A DNA stretch of 64,000 nt, taken from NCBI GenBank assembly GCA_963082975.1, contig OY720344.1, forward strand, positions 12,883,580 to 12,947,579, written 5' to 3'. The stretch's first letter is position 1. Each line of letters starts with the position of its first letter. This stretch comes from Labia minor. Taxonomy: Eukaryota > Arthropoda > Insecta > Dermaptera > Spongiphoridae. Below, piece by piece: positions 45,992-57,670 of the stretch. Below the pieces are notes generated by a model. The model made no database searches and was not told the origin of the DNA. It saw only the letters and a program-made list of their open reading frames with translations. The position numbers were made by a program, and so were the translations under genes.

Positions 45992-46375
45992 TTAACACCT
46001 GGTTCACCGAGCCGTGGCTCGGTACGTTAAAAAAATATTTCTTAAAAACGATGAATTTTTAAATTAAGATTATTATTTAAAATAAATAAACGACAAAATA
46101 TATTAAACAATTTCAAATAATTTAAAAGAACATAAATTAAAAAAAAAGTGTCGGTTAAGTAGCACCGAAAGACAGAAAAGTATGGCCTGAGGATATAACA
46201 TAATATATATTTTTAATTTTATTTTATTTATAATATTTTGAATTTAAGGAAGCGCTGTCTTTTAAATTAAGAAAAAATTAATAAAGATGATTTTTCCTGA
46301 GGCTGAAACCAATACAGATCGATTTTTCTTTATTAAAATTATCTATGGTGTGAATTTCAAAAAATCCTTCGAGAG
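45992..46375. repeat. F4 repeat, copy 1
   Basis: Begins near a strong hairpin ACCGAGCCGTGGCTCGGT (46006-46023) and continues through a block shared with copy 2 at 57218. Its distal part (GATGATTTTTCC and AATTAAGAAAAAA) also occurs in F2 elements. The hairpin at one end suggests another Helentron-like non-autonomous family, read on the minus strand. Confidence 0.6.
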
Positions 46376-46426
46376 GTTTAATATTTCAAAAATACAATAC
46401 AATTTTTGCTAGTATATATATATATA

Positions 46427-46985
46427 CGAGGTAGGGTCAAAAAGTTCGCGGAATGGTCGCTTATAGTCAAGTATTTCTTAGTTGAAAGGGAAATTTTTGT
46501 TCGTGAGGTTGGCATAACTGGTAGTGAATGTGCTTTTGAGGTTAGCAGGCAGTTGTAGTTGGTTCCGTGCGTTCGGTGTTTAATATTGTAGATCGTAGTT
46601 TCTTTCTTTAGTCGGATTGTGCAATGTCGTCATTAGAGCAGCGTGGCAATATTAAATTCTGTGTGTTGCTAGAGAAATCACCACCCTCTTGAGATGCTAA
46701 AAAAAGCATACGGAAATTCTGCGATGAAGAAAACAGCAGTTTACGAGTGGCATAAGCGTTTTCGCGACGGTCGCACTCGTCAGAGGTGATTGAAAATGCG
46801 ACGGAGCGGCTGAAGGAACTTTCAAAAAACGGCTTTCAAGAGTGTTTCCAACAATTATATGAACGGTAGAATAAATGTGTAGATGCAGGAGGAGAGTATT
46901 TTGAAGGGAAATAATGTAAGAATGTTATAAATATTTTTAATAAATTTTTAATAACCAATTCCGCGAACTTTTTGACCCTACCTCG
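46427..46985 (+). mobile_element. mariner, internally deleted, flanked by TA
   Basis: Inverted ends CGAGGTAGGGTCAAAAAGTT and its complement are flanked by TA. The frame starting MSSLEQRGNIKFCVLLEKSP (46624), after one frameshift, continues EMLKKAYGNSAMKK and VYEWHKRFRDGR. It then jumps to NGFQECFQQLYER, a TAG where mariners have W, and NKCVDAGGEYFEGK with a stop. The helix-turn-helix start and the C-terminus remain; the whole catalytic D,D region is deleted. Confidence 0.9.
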
Positions 46986-47973
46986 TATATAGTAAGATAA
47001 GATAAGATTAATAAAATTATAACTTTTTGTTATTGTTATTTCTATTATTATTATAGTTTAATTTATATGGAAGGAAAAATTTAAAATCAAGAAGATAATA
47101 GAAGAAAAATTGGTTCCCTCAAATCTCTATTATTGTTTTCATATAAGATCAAAATCTTTTCTATTGTTATTTATTTTTTTTTAATAATTTACTTGTTTGA
47201 AACATGAAAATACTCACATTAACCTGGAAAATATTATTTATCTATTATTAAAAACAAACAAACATAATATCTAATAATAATTCTAAATGAATGTTCAATA
47301 TCCATGTTAGAGATATTGAACTGTGGTTTAAGAGGAAATGTGAACATTTCCAGGTAAAGGCAGACTAAATTAATGTTAGCCACCATTGACGACTTGATTG
47401 CCAGGATTTGTATCTAATTCGATTGACCGCATATGAGAATGTTGATTAATTACAAATCTCGTATATCATCCACCTGATGCTTTATCTATTATAAAATAAT
47501 TGTTCATTATCTATAGAATTTTGTTTTTCAAACAAAATATAAAAATATAAATTAAATATAAAATTATAAATAATAGTATTAATTAAATTAAATATAATTA
47601 TCATTAGAAAAAAGAGTTGAAAAATTGTGAATAAAAAAAATATGTTTAAAATAAATAATTAAAAATAATAATTAAATGGAAGTATTGATCAATGATGAAA
47701 AATTATATAAACAAGATTTTATTATTTTTATTATTATATAAAATTTACATATAAATATGTACGTAAGTATAAATGAATTGGAAAGGAGAAATATATTCAA
47801 TACAAATTCAAATTTATATTTATTTATTTTTTGTGATAATACTGAATGTCAGTTATTAGCTGCAGAAACCATAATCCCCCTCCTCCCAATTGTCTTTTTG
47901 ATTCAATTTCTATCTTCCTCATTTTTTTTTATAAATAAACCTCGCATTTTTCTGCATAGGTAATAATTCAATC
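46986..47973. other. intergenic stretch, no feature seen
   Basis: A+T-rich; a slightly more complex patch at 47290-47470 has no coding signature. Confidence 0.4.
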
Positions 47974-48487
47974 GAGTTATTATAACATGAATTTGGATAA
48001 AACTTTACCAGGGAGTTCCTTTTGCAATTCCAAATAAATTTTACTTATGTAATTTTTTCGGGTCGCTTCTAGTTTACGAGATAAAAATTATTAAAATTTG
48101 GATGGTAAATCTATTGATATTCTATTTAGTTACCATGTTTTATTATTTGACTACCAGAAGTCTCCACTAATTTTCTGGAGGGTTTTTTTATAAGTTCTGT
48201 TTGGATATAAGAAGATTAAAAAATTAATTAATTAAATCATTTTTCTATCTATATCCAAACCGATCCGAAAATTAGTGAATAAGTGAATAATTAGTAAATT
48301 AGTCAATAAATCATTACTTAATGGCACATTTCGACCTCCATAACCAGCCAATCTGTCAAACTTAAAAAAATCTTTATTTATCTCGTAAACCAGAATCGAC
48401 CCACAAAAATTGCATATTAAAAGTTTATTGGAATTAAAAAAGGAACCCACTTATAAAGTTTTATACAAATCCATGATATAATAACTC
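47974..48487. repeat. long imperfect inverted repeat
   Basis: Arms of about 130 bp at 47974-48105 and 48360-48487 are inverted copies at roughly three-quarters identity, beginning GAGTTATTATAACATG and GAGTTATTATATCATG. They share GTTTACGAGATAAA and GGGTCG blocks. Likely an old DNA transposon or foldback MITE; target duplication is not clear. Confidence 0.6.
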
Positions 48488-49206
48488 AATTGGATAATTA
48501 ATTACCTCTGCATCTTTTCAAATAAATTATTTTCTTTGAAATTTTCTAAAATTCAAAAACAAAAATATAATTTTATTAGTTTATAATAAACACAAACATA
48601 TTTATTATATCTGTATATATTATATAATATTTGATTCTAGAGTTTATTGGATATTTTAGGTAAAATATATTGGAATATGAAATCTGAAACGTAAACAGAA
48701 ATTATAGCGTGTTTACAAGGCATCGACTATCTGCCGATTCTAGACCATGTCTCTATGTTGACATATTCAATGCATGCTGCATATTGCTGAATTTTGTTGA
48801 AATTACATTAGTGAGCAAAGAAATAGCTGATTCTGGAAGAGATATAAATTATATATGAGTTCATTCAGGTTAAATCATCCGATGGGATTTTCAAGTAGGC
48901 AATTGTTAACTTATGTGAGGATAGTTAAGGAGTTGAATAAACATTCGTTGAATGTGAGAATCGATCTAACATCAAATCCGCATCATTGAATTTTATGATC
49001 AAATCTTTTATACAGTGTAGTAAAAGATGGCCATTAGAAAGAAGAAATTCTCTTTAAAAATTGAGATCAATCATTTTTATATACTTAATTTTTTCCATAA
49101 TTATTTTTTGCATATTTTACTAATATTTAAAATATAAAACGAACTATAGTGTAAGATATGTTAAAAAAATATTTTTCTGTAAAATAAAATATATTTTATA
49201 CCTATA
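48488..49206. other. intergenic stretch, no feature seen
   Basis: Moderately complex A+T-rich sequence between 48660 and 49060 without coding features. Nothing recognised. Confidence 0.4.
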
Positions 49207-49792
49207 CGTGGGGTGTTCTAAAAGTATTTTGTATTTCTTAAAAAAGTGTTTATTTATTTATCATCTATTCATCATCTATTTTGTTCCTTTCAAAGTAGTC
49301 ATCCCAGTTAGAATGCACTTATACCAGCGTTTTTTCCAATTTTCAAAGCACTTAAAAAAGTCATTTTTTGTGATCTTGTTCTCTTTGCAGATTTTATCAC
49401 TTCAATTGTAGCGTAGCGTCGTCCTTTTATGAGCTTCTTCAGTTTTGGGTACAAAAAAAAAGACACAGGGGATCAGGTCTGGGCAATATGGTAGCTGCGT
49501 CACTATTACTCTGTTGTTTTTGGACAAAGATTCTCGCACAAGCAACGATGAATAGGGGTGTTATCATGATGCAAAAGCCAATTTTTATTCTTCGACAAAT
49601 GCTTCGAGCAAATTATTGACCGTGTGACCCTTTTATGAGAACTCATGCTGCATGACGCCCCTGCGATCGAAGAAAACTATGAGCAAAACCTTCCGACACT
49701 CTCTTCATCGTTCACATCTTCTCACCCCCTCTGAGAACATTTTGGGCCCCCTAGAAAATTCAAAATTCGCGATACTTTTTGAACACACCACT
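49207..49792 (-). mobile_element. mariner relic, minus strand, flanked by TA
   Basis: Imperfect ends (GGGGTGTTCTAAAAGTATTT against GGTGTGTTCAAAAAGTAT) with TA outside. The translation across shifts includes KVLLIVFFDRRGVMQHEF, NWLLHHDNTPIH with the second catalytic aspartate, PYCPDLIPC with the third, and NDFFKCFENWKKRWYKC near the C-terminus. The N-terminal region is deleted, and stops and frameshifts are many. Confidence 0.88.
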
Positions 49793-51290
49793 TATATATA
49801 ACTTATATTTATTTATTATATTATTACTTACTATTATTACTTTATATTTGGATATTTAAAGATATGTTTATTATATTTATTGTTTTTTTCGAATATTTTA
49901 AAATATTTAATTTATAATTGATATAAAAACATCTAGTCCATTAATTCAATGATTATAAAAGAACTGTTTTTACATAACAAAGTTATAATTTCTATATATT
50001 CATATATTAGTACATGTAAAGATTCTTTACATACTTAAATGAAAGTAAAAAGAGAAAAAATTGCTAACTGAGTAAATAAATGAAGAGCAGTGAAAATTTT
50101 CATTAAAAAGAGAATGGTATTTTTCAGTTTATATATCCATTATATTTCACTTAGATTTAGAGGGACCAGGAATGTTGTTGCTCTTTGTTTATTTGCTTTT
50201 ATTTCAACAAACAAAAGAAATAAATGTTAAAATGTATGTGAAAAGAAAGATTTAGATTTACCTGATGAATGTGCTTAGAAAAACAGATGGATAATTCTCG
50301 TAATTAAATCAAATATTTTCAATAATTTTACTCTAGTTTAGTATTTTATTAATTTATTTAATATAATATGAAACTTATGATAAAATAATAGTTTTTCATG
50401 TATAGCAAATAATGGAAATAAAAAAAGCAAATAATGAAATAAATTAGACCTCAACTTTTAAAAAATAATGAGTTAGTTATAAAAAAATAATTACGAAATT
50501 CAAAGAAAAGACATTTATGAAGGCACAATTTAGAAAAATAATACTGACCTCAAAGTTTTAACATTTTTTTTTCTAGTAGACATGCTCCAAAGACTTCATC
50601 AGAGTAGGGATTAAACTAAAAACTTAATAAAAATATTTTACCAAAAAATGTTTCAACTAATTCAAAATTTTTTTTAGAAATTATAATTTTTTTCAAGTAA
50701 ATAAAATAATTAAAAAAAAAATTATTTTCTTTAAATAACCAGATCATGATCATGGTTCAAAAATTTTATCAAAATAATATCTTCTCCCTGGAATTAAAGA
50801 AACTAAAATAAAATCAATATTCTATAACAATGAATGTAGAATAGATATTTTAGTCACCTTTTCCTAAGTTAAAATATCCATTATTTCATATGATATTTTC
50901 ATACAATAAATAAATAAATATAAATTAAAATGTTTTAATTTTCTTTAAGAGTAACAAAAATATTAAGACGTTTAGTGAAAACGGCTCAAAACTTTTTACT
51001 TCGCCTAATTGTAAAAATTCTAATTCATTTTAATTACAAAAAACAATCAAAAAGACATGAGGAAAATATTCTTTTTGGATTATAGATAGAATGTTAAGCA
51101 TATTATATAAGACCGGAAATTCAAATAGGGAGCTTTTCTGCATTGAAAAGATGATAGGACATGAAAAGAGCAGATTAAAAAAGAAATGATTAAAAATTAC
51201 ATTTAAATTAGCAGTTTTTTAGAGTTTGAAGGAGTTGGCAATGGAATTCCATCTAACTAAGAGGATAATGAGAAAATTTCTACCTTTATA
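49793..51290. other. intergenic stretch, no gene
   Basis: A+T-rich. On the minus strand at about 50611-50575 lies CTGATGAAGTCTTTGGAGC, which resembles the first half of the hammerhead-like motif found at the ends of Penelope-like elements, but the GAAAC half is absent. Otherwise nothing is recognised. Confidence 0.4.
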
Positions 51291-51649
51291 CGAGGGTGGG
51301 GTGAAAAGTTTCCGGCCTGACCAAGAAAAACGATGTTTTTAAATTTTTTTTGCTATATTTTTCAACATTTAAGTCTCATGAACAGTTATGAATTGACGCA
51401 AAAATTCATTTGGATTACACCTACAGCGCCAAGAAATGTATTTTCGAAGCAGTTTTTGGTCTAACGTTAGCAAACGCGGCACCCACATTGCACACAGCAT
51501 TCCATATTCAAATGGTTGTGCAAAATATTTCGCACACGTTCAGCTGTCATCGTACATGTCTCAGTTATCTTGAATGTTAAAAAATAAAGCAAATAAAAAA
51601 AAAATTTAAAAACATCGTTTTTCTTGCTCAGGCCGGAAACTTTTCACTC
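51291..51649 (-). mobile_element. mariner, internally deleted, flanked by TA
   Basis: Long inverted ends begin CGAGGGTGGGGTGAAAAG and CGAGTGAAAAG and share TTTCCGGCCTGA, with TA at each side. The minus-strand translation keeps LCAMWVPRLLTLDQK and NPNEFLRQFITVHET, the linker and first catalytic D segment with that D replaced (VDET to VHET). A short non-autonomous derivative of 359 bp. Confidence 0.85.
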
Positions 51650-52904
51650 GTATTATGCATAAATCCCCCTGTCCCCACAAAATTATAACTGAATAAATAA
51701 TATTCTATTAAATTATAACTTTAAATTTCTCTATTAATATAATGCAAAGGTTCCAAATCTTTTCTGGTTTGTGGCTCCCTAAATAATCGGATTTTTTTTC
51801 CAAATTTTTGACTTTCTTGAAAAATTGAAAAAGCTTTCTTTTTTTTAAAAGCGATTACCGATTTAAAAGTGAAAAATTAAAAACTTATACTTAAAAATCA
51901 AGATTATAACTAAAGAAAAAGTATTAAGAAGTACTTGGATCAATATAATATAAAATGATATTTATGTTATAAAGAAATAAAGGTTTTGCACCCTAGTTTC
52001 ATAAATTTCATATTGTTTAAAATTTCAAATGAATCATAAGAAGTTAAAGAGAAAACGATAGAAATTGTCAAGTGGAAAATCAAAAACTTGGTTTGAATTG
52101 GATTTTAATCATCCGATTTGATTAAGAAGTAAAATTTAAAAGCCCTTGATAATTTGTTGAATGGTCCTCCATTATCATTTGGAATGAAGATAACGATTGG
52201 TGGTGGGCTGTTGAGTGAATGCACTTGCCAACAGCTGTTTGTTACAAGTTCACGGCTTTTGAGATTCAATGAGATATTGTCGTTCGACCCACCTCCCCTT
52301 CGTTCACCTCCCCATTTTCAGCCTGGTGGTTGATCCCCCCTCCCCACCTCTCCCCCGAATGATAGACGCGTGATTCGCGTGTGTAGTTAAAATACCCTTT
52401 GCTCAGGTGAGCTTACTATTTGAGTGTTGATCATTCATGTACTCGACGTTTCTCTATTATCATCAACTCTTCTCAACTACATACTCAGTGACATCTTAAT
52501 CTCTCGGAGGAGGACAAATTTCCTAATACGACACGCCCTTATCATATACACTTTACTATTTTAGAAACCAAGTTCGGGAAAGGATGACAAGTCAATTTCG
52601 TAATGTTCAACATGGTCTCGAACTTTATCATTTCAATTTATTAATATTCTATTTCTCAATTTTCATAATAACTTTCACTCATATGACTTATCAAAATCAT
52701 ATTAATTTATTTAAAATAAGGAACGAAAATTCACAAACTTTGAAATATAATAGTCTGATTAGTTAAATGTTTGGTTAAATTCATATTTTATTTTTGTAAA
52801 ATTAAATATTATTTATGATATTTATCAAGTGTCAAAATACCAATACATTTTCAAGAATAGTCAGTCCTTTTCAATCTTTATAAATTTATTTTATTATTAT
52901 ATAC
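51650..52904. other. intergenic stretch with a complex patch
   Basis: Mostly A+T-rich. The region 52150-52530 is GC-richer, with C-runs such as CCCCCCTCCCCACCTCTCCC, and matches nothing else in the window. No exon or promoter can be supported. Confidence 0.4.
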
Positions 52905-53935
52905 AAACAAAACAAATTAAAAATTGTATCGCTTATCGCGCCAAAACTATTATCAAAGGGGATAAAAATTAAAATATATAAAACAATTATTTTGCCGGTT
53001 GTATTATATGGGTGTGAGGCATGGTCTATGACAGAGGTTCTTAAACTGTGGTCCGCGGACCCCTGGGGGTCCGCGAAGCCTTTACTGGGGGTCCGCAAAG
53101 CCATCGTACAGGTGCACGAGAAAGTGATGAGTCGGTTAAAACTTTATTTAATATAAAAGAAGCGATGGCATGGCTTTGTGAGGAAACGGAGATCAAATAC
53201 CCAAATTCAACGAAATGTGCAAGAAAACTATTGCTACCGTTTCCATCTTCATATTTAGCAGAATTTTCTTTCTTCAATATTATAATTTCTAATAAAATGT
53301 GTTCTACAATATGCAAAAAAATCGTTATTCACCAATCACTGTTAGAAATATTAATCATATATCCTTGTTCTTATGCGATCGTAAGCCAGAAATTAACTAA
53401 TAAAATGACGTAAAGTACCTAAAGTTGGAATGGGGTCCGTCAAAAAAAATTTTTTCAAGTGGGGGTCCGCAGAGTACATAAGATTAAGAACCTCTGGTCT
53501 ATGACCTTAGGAGACGAGAGTAGATTTAGAGTGTTTGAGAATAGGATTCTGCGAAGGATTTATGGGCCAAAGAAGAATGTGGTAACCGGGGAATGGCGGA
53601 GACTGAGGATTCGCATGACCTCTATGCATCTCCAGATATAGTTAGAATTATAAAATCGAGAAGGCTGCGATGGGCAGGGCACCTGGCTAGAATCGGAGAG
53701 GAAAGAATGGCGAAAAATATATTGGTGGGGAGTCCGAGTGGGAAATGCCCACTTGGAAGACCAAGGACGTGGTGGGTGGATAATGTAGGAAGGAACGTGA
53801 GAGAGATGGGAGAGGGTAGTGATTGGAGTGTTGTGGCTCAGAATAGGGATATTTGGAGAAGTGGGGTTGCTACGGCCAAGAACTTTCGAGTTCAGCAGAG
53901 CCACAGAGATAAAGAGATAATAATATTATAAAAGA
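52905..53935 (+). mobile_element. LINE ORF2 3' fragment, split by a hAT element
   Basis: Reading KIYKTIILPVVLYGCEAWSM (to 53031), and resuming after the hAT insert with TLGDESRFRVFENRILRRIYG and NVVTGEWRR. A frameshift leads to DIVRIIKSRRLRWAGHLARI, GRPRTWWVDNVG, and the 3' end. This is the C-terminal part of an arthropod LINE reverse-transcriptase protein, after the catalytic domain. The tail is a GATA-like tract at 53909-53925. Confidence 0.88.
53032..53496 (+). mobile_element. hAT element with perfect 8-bp target duplication
   Basis: Ends CAGAGGTTCTTAAACT and ATTAAGAACCTCTG are flanked by GTCTATGA on both sides (53024-53031 and 53497-53504). The internal frame keeps ARKLLLPFPSSYLAEFSFF, which resembles the C-terminal dimerisation region of hAT transposases. 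It is an internally deleted 465-bp derivative. Removing it and one duplication joins the LINE frame exactly. Confidence 0.92.
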
Positions 53936-54127
53936 ACTAGAAATATTATTCATTTGATAAAAATACTTACAAAATTTGATTTATAATAAAATAGGTATTT
54001 ATATATTATATGTTATAAGAAAACCAAATAATTAAATAAATAAAAGATATAATATCAACAGATGATGTCTACTGGTGAAGTTCGAAACATTTTTTAAAAG
54101 ATATTTTTTCATTATCATTCTGTAGAA

Positions 54128-54955
54128 CAGGGATGGCAAACCTTTTCAATATACGTGCCACAAAATTCTAAAAACTATTTTTGAAATAACTTACGTACCA
54201 CAAACTTCTAACTAAAAGTGTTTAAATTTTAAATATTAAACTTTATTCCAAAAAAATAAAATGATTATTAAAAAATTTGGAATTTATTTGTGGTAAAAAT
54301 ATATCTTTCCTAAAAATTGTCTATTATTTTTTTATTTTTATTGTATGGAAATTGTTTAATTGATTTTAGTTTGTAGTTTCAAGTTTTTGATAATGTCCAA
54401 AAAGAAAAAATTATATCTATTACCGTAAACCACTTACATTTTCTTGTTTTGATATTTCTATGTTAAATTCTAGAAAAAGATTGCGATTCTGGTACTATTC
54501 TCCAACCGTCCTATGGGCTTTGTTAAGCTTGATATAAATTTTAAAAAAATAATTTTTCTTTTTTTTTTAATAAATATTGATAAAAGCATATATTAAAATA
54601 AGTCATGAAGAGTGAAGATTTGCAAAAATTTTTAAATCCAGAACAATGCGATTTGTACGGCAACAGCAGGCAATTAATAGAAGTCCAAACGGTATATACT
54701 AATCTATCATGAATGTTTTTATACTTCGAGGGAATTCAAGCGATATTTCAGGAATAAAATATACAATTTACCAGTTTAATCAACTAAGATATAAATAAAT
54801 ATTCTCTACTTCAAATTTCATAAATTGTAATTTTAATGTAAATTGTTCATTTTTAATTCATTTCTATTGAAAAAAGTTATAATTATTAAAAAAATAATTT
54901 TGTCTTTATGGGTGCTATGATATTTTTCAAACGTGCCATAGGTTCGCCATCCCTG
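54128..54955 (+). mobile_element. hAT non-autonomous element
   Basis: Ends CAGGGATGGCAAACCT and AGGTTCGCCATCCCTG are flanked by CTGTAGAA (54120-54127) and CTCTAGAA (54956-54963), an 8-bp duplication with one change. The 828-bp A+T-rich interior has no transposase frame. The ends are of the common CAGGGRTGGCAAAC hAT type. Confidence 0.9.
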
Positions 54956-54963
54956 CTCTAGAA

Positions 54964-55339
54964 CGTTTATATAATATAGGCACAATATTACAATTCTTCT
55001 ATATATTCAGTATTTATTTACAACACAATTTTGTATTTTTTTTAAAAATAATTGCATACACTTAGAAATTTACCCACACAGATTAAAAATTTTTGAGAGA
55101 ACACTGGTAACAATAGATTTTATTTATTATAAATATCAAAATTTCAATATTAAATCACATAATATAAAAATCATTTTTATCGAATATAATGCTTGTTCAA
55201 TTAAAATTAGAAAAACTAAAATAAAAAAACTTATTTAATTCTTAATTAATTATGTAAACAAAAGATGAACGCAAATATACGATTTTGCTTTGCAAGAGAA
55301 TCTTATCTTATTATGCTAGCTAAAATTGTATATATGTAT
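54964..55339. other. intergenic stretch, no feature seen
   Basis: A+T-rich sequence; nothing recognised. Confidence 0.4.
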
Positions 55340-55533
55340 TTATCTATATATATTGGTTCTCAAAAACCGCTCTAACGATTTTTTTCAAATTCACACTAGA
55401 TATAGTATTTATAAAGAAAAATTAAGTTTTATTGATGATATCTCTTGAAACATACAGCTTCATTATTAATTTCTTAATTGAAAATTATATATGGAAAACG
55501 TCAAAATTTTTAATACTGCCTGCTAAGACAGTA
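55340..55533. repeat. possible Helitron-like relic
   Basis: A core-like segment, AAACCGCTCTAACGATTTTT, sits at about 55367-55386, and a small palindrome TACTG...CAGTA at 55514-55533 recalls the F1 terminal palindrome. Weak similarity only; both ends are uncertain. Confidence 0.3.
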
Positions 55534-55566
55534 AAAAAATGACAATTTTTTATCTAAATACATATA

Positions 55567-55634
55567 GTCCAGCGGTTGGACTGATGTTTTAACGAGTGGA
55601 TTTCGTCGGTTCGAAACTCGCCGGGTGAATCGTT
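55567..55634 (+). repeat. tRNA-like fragment, probably a SINE head
   Basis: GTCCAGCGGTTGGACTGATG followed by a B-box-like GGTTCGAAACTC looks tRNA-derived. The acceptor stem does not pair, so it is not a functional tRNA gene. The TTCGAAACTCGC end also occurs inside the Helitron at 25820. Confidence 0.45.
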
Positions 55635-56026
55635 ATTTAAAAATGAAAATAATGATTTTGTTATTTTTTTTTCTTTTTATCTATTGTTTACTTTTTAATA
55701 AATTACTATTCTATATTTATTTATTCATTGTTCTTTTATTAATAAAGTTTTAGATAGTTTTATAAGTTTTAATATTTTTTCAATAAAATATTATTCAATA
55801 TATTTATTAATATTATTTTATTTATTATTATTGAGTACCCGAAGTTCCATTCATTTTAATCAGATTGATGCAATGATGCAACAGTTAATAATTGTAATAT
55901 TGTAATAAATTTCTATCTTGAAAATTGTTACATATTATTCAGGATATTTTAAAAACTATTTCTTTCTTTAATTAATATTCATTTTTTCTATAAGTCAGAT
56001 ATATTTCCAAATATTAAATAATTTTT
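55635..56026. other. intergenic stretch, no feature seen
   Basis: A+T-rich sequence without recognised features. Confidence 0.4.
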
Positions 56027-56507
56027 GAAGTGAAAACTTCTTTAGCGGCGTTGAGCACTTTTGCGGGATGGGGAAAAAGTATAGAACTCGCGTGATCGTG
56101 ACCAACACCATGAAACCATCTGCTTTCAAATTTCTTATAACAGAGCGCGAAATTTGAATTGTCATTAGAACTGTTTTATAAATTATCTCTAACATATAAA
56201 TATATATTTATTATGTAAAGTTCATTTCATATATACATATATAATCAAAATTATACGAAATGAACTTCACATAATAAATATATATTTTATGTTAGAGATA
56301 AGAATTATAAAACAGTTCGTATTGCAATATTTTAAACAAAGTTGTGTATTTATATATATATAAATATAAGTTACAAATTTGTTTAAAATATATGTTTAAA
56401 ATAATATATAAGTTATATATATATACATGCATATGAAATTCATCTTTCTCGTGAAATAGCGCGAATTTCGTCTGTTTTAAAATTTCTTACGCAGAAGTTT
56501 TCACTTC
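56027..56507. repeat. F5-type hairpin-bounded element with inner foldback
   Basis: Bounded by GAAGTGAAAACTTC (56027-56040) and GAAGTTTTCACTTC (56494-56507), the same hairpin pair as at 7522-8357, with the adjoining TTTAGCGGCG also shared. Inside, arms at about 56168-56232 and 56257-56319 form a long inverted repeat (AACTGTTTTATAA and complement). Confidence 0.55.
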
Positions 56508-56779
56508 TGTCGGCCAGTCCCACGACTGCCAATTTTGCTTTTTTAATTCCGAAAAGCTGCAAAGCACGTTTTTTTGTCTTTAGTTTGTTTTATAACCACT
56601 TGGGGCGCTAAACAGTTTTTCAAAAAAACACTATAGAAAAAAAATATATGTACCTATATATTATATATTTATGTATTATTGAGGAGCACAAGTTCATTAA
56701 TTTTAATCAGATTGATGCAAATGTGTAACATTTAATAATTGTAATAAATAATTAAAGAATTGTGTATCAATATTTTTTA

Positions 56780-56900
56780 AAGGGTAGAGCGAGAGCTCGG
56801 TGTCCCAGGTATTAATATTACCAGCCAAATCCAATAATAATGAATCATTTTTTTTAACTTAAGTACCGAGCCGAGGCTCGGGGTCCCGGTACTAATATTT
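56780..56900. repeat. F4-like tandem ends
   Basis: Two direct repeats of about 28 bases at 56790-56818 and 56872-56899 each carry a GAGCTCGG/GGCTCGG block, GTCCC and TAATATT. The second includes a hairpin ACCGAGCCGAGGCTCGG. They resemble the hairpin end of F4. Confidence 0.45.
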
Positions 56901-57045
56901 ATACTTATAATGACGTCACAAAGGACGGAGTGACAAACGTAGAGACCGATTAGTAGTATTGATTTAGAATTATCGAGTTTATAATTTTTACATTTGTAGT
57001 ATGGTATTAATGCATTATGCATATTTTTCTGATTGTTTTTGTTTA

Positions 57046-57078
<33 letters not shown>

Positions 57079-57217
57079 GATATAATTCTGTTTTGTATGC
57101 GCGACATTTAACAAATTACATTGAAAAGGGATCATTTTCAAAATTGAAGCGTATAAAAAATAAATTTTAAAATACTCCTAATGTATAACATGAACTTGTT
57201 TAAGTCTCCAGTATAGT

Positions 57218-57670
57218 GCCTGGTTCACCGAGCCGAGTCGGTAGTTTAGAAAGGTTATTCCTTATGAACTATGAATATTTAAGATTAAAATTATTATTTA
57301 AAATAAATAAACTGCAAAATATATGAAACAATAGTTTAAAAAAACATAAATTAAAAAAAAGAGTCATAAAACAAACAGCCCTTAAACGCACGTGTTAATG
57401 TACTGAAAGAAAGAAAAGTATGGCCTGTGGATATAACATAATATATATTTCGTAATTTTATTACAAAATATTATTAAAATAAATATTTTTAATTTTATTT
57501 TATTTATAATATTTTGTATGTAAGGAAGTGCTATCCTGCGTTGCCCGGTGCCATTTTTTTCATTATTAAAATTCCTATTTTAAATTAAGAAAAAACTAAC
57601 AAAGATGATTTTTCCCGAGGCTGAATCTAATATAGATCAACTTTTCTTTATAAAAATTAACTATGATATG
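57218..57670. repeat. F4 repeat, copy 2
   Basis: Aligns with 45992-46375: the same CCTGGTTCACCGAGCC start (hairpin partly degraded), the same middle (GAAAAGTATGGCCTG, GGATATAACATAA) and the same distal GATGATTTTTCC block. It carries an extra segment at about 57505-57560 that copy 1 lacks. Confidence 0.6.

Noticed and set aside
50575..50611. Hammerhead-like CTGATGAAGTC on the minus strand
   Set aside because: The following sequence lacks GAAA and a consistent third stem, so only a decayed family motif can be claimed.
55567..55634. Functional tRNA gene
   Set aside because: The acceptor stem does not pair and the anticodon arm is not well formed, despite a good B-box-like segment.
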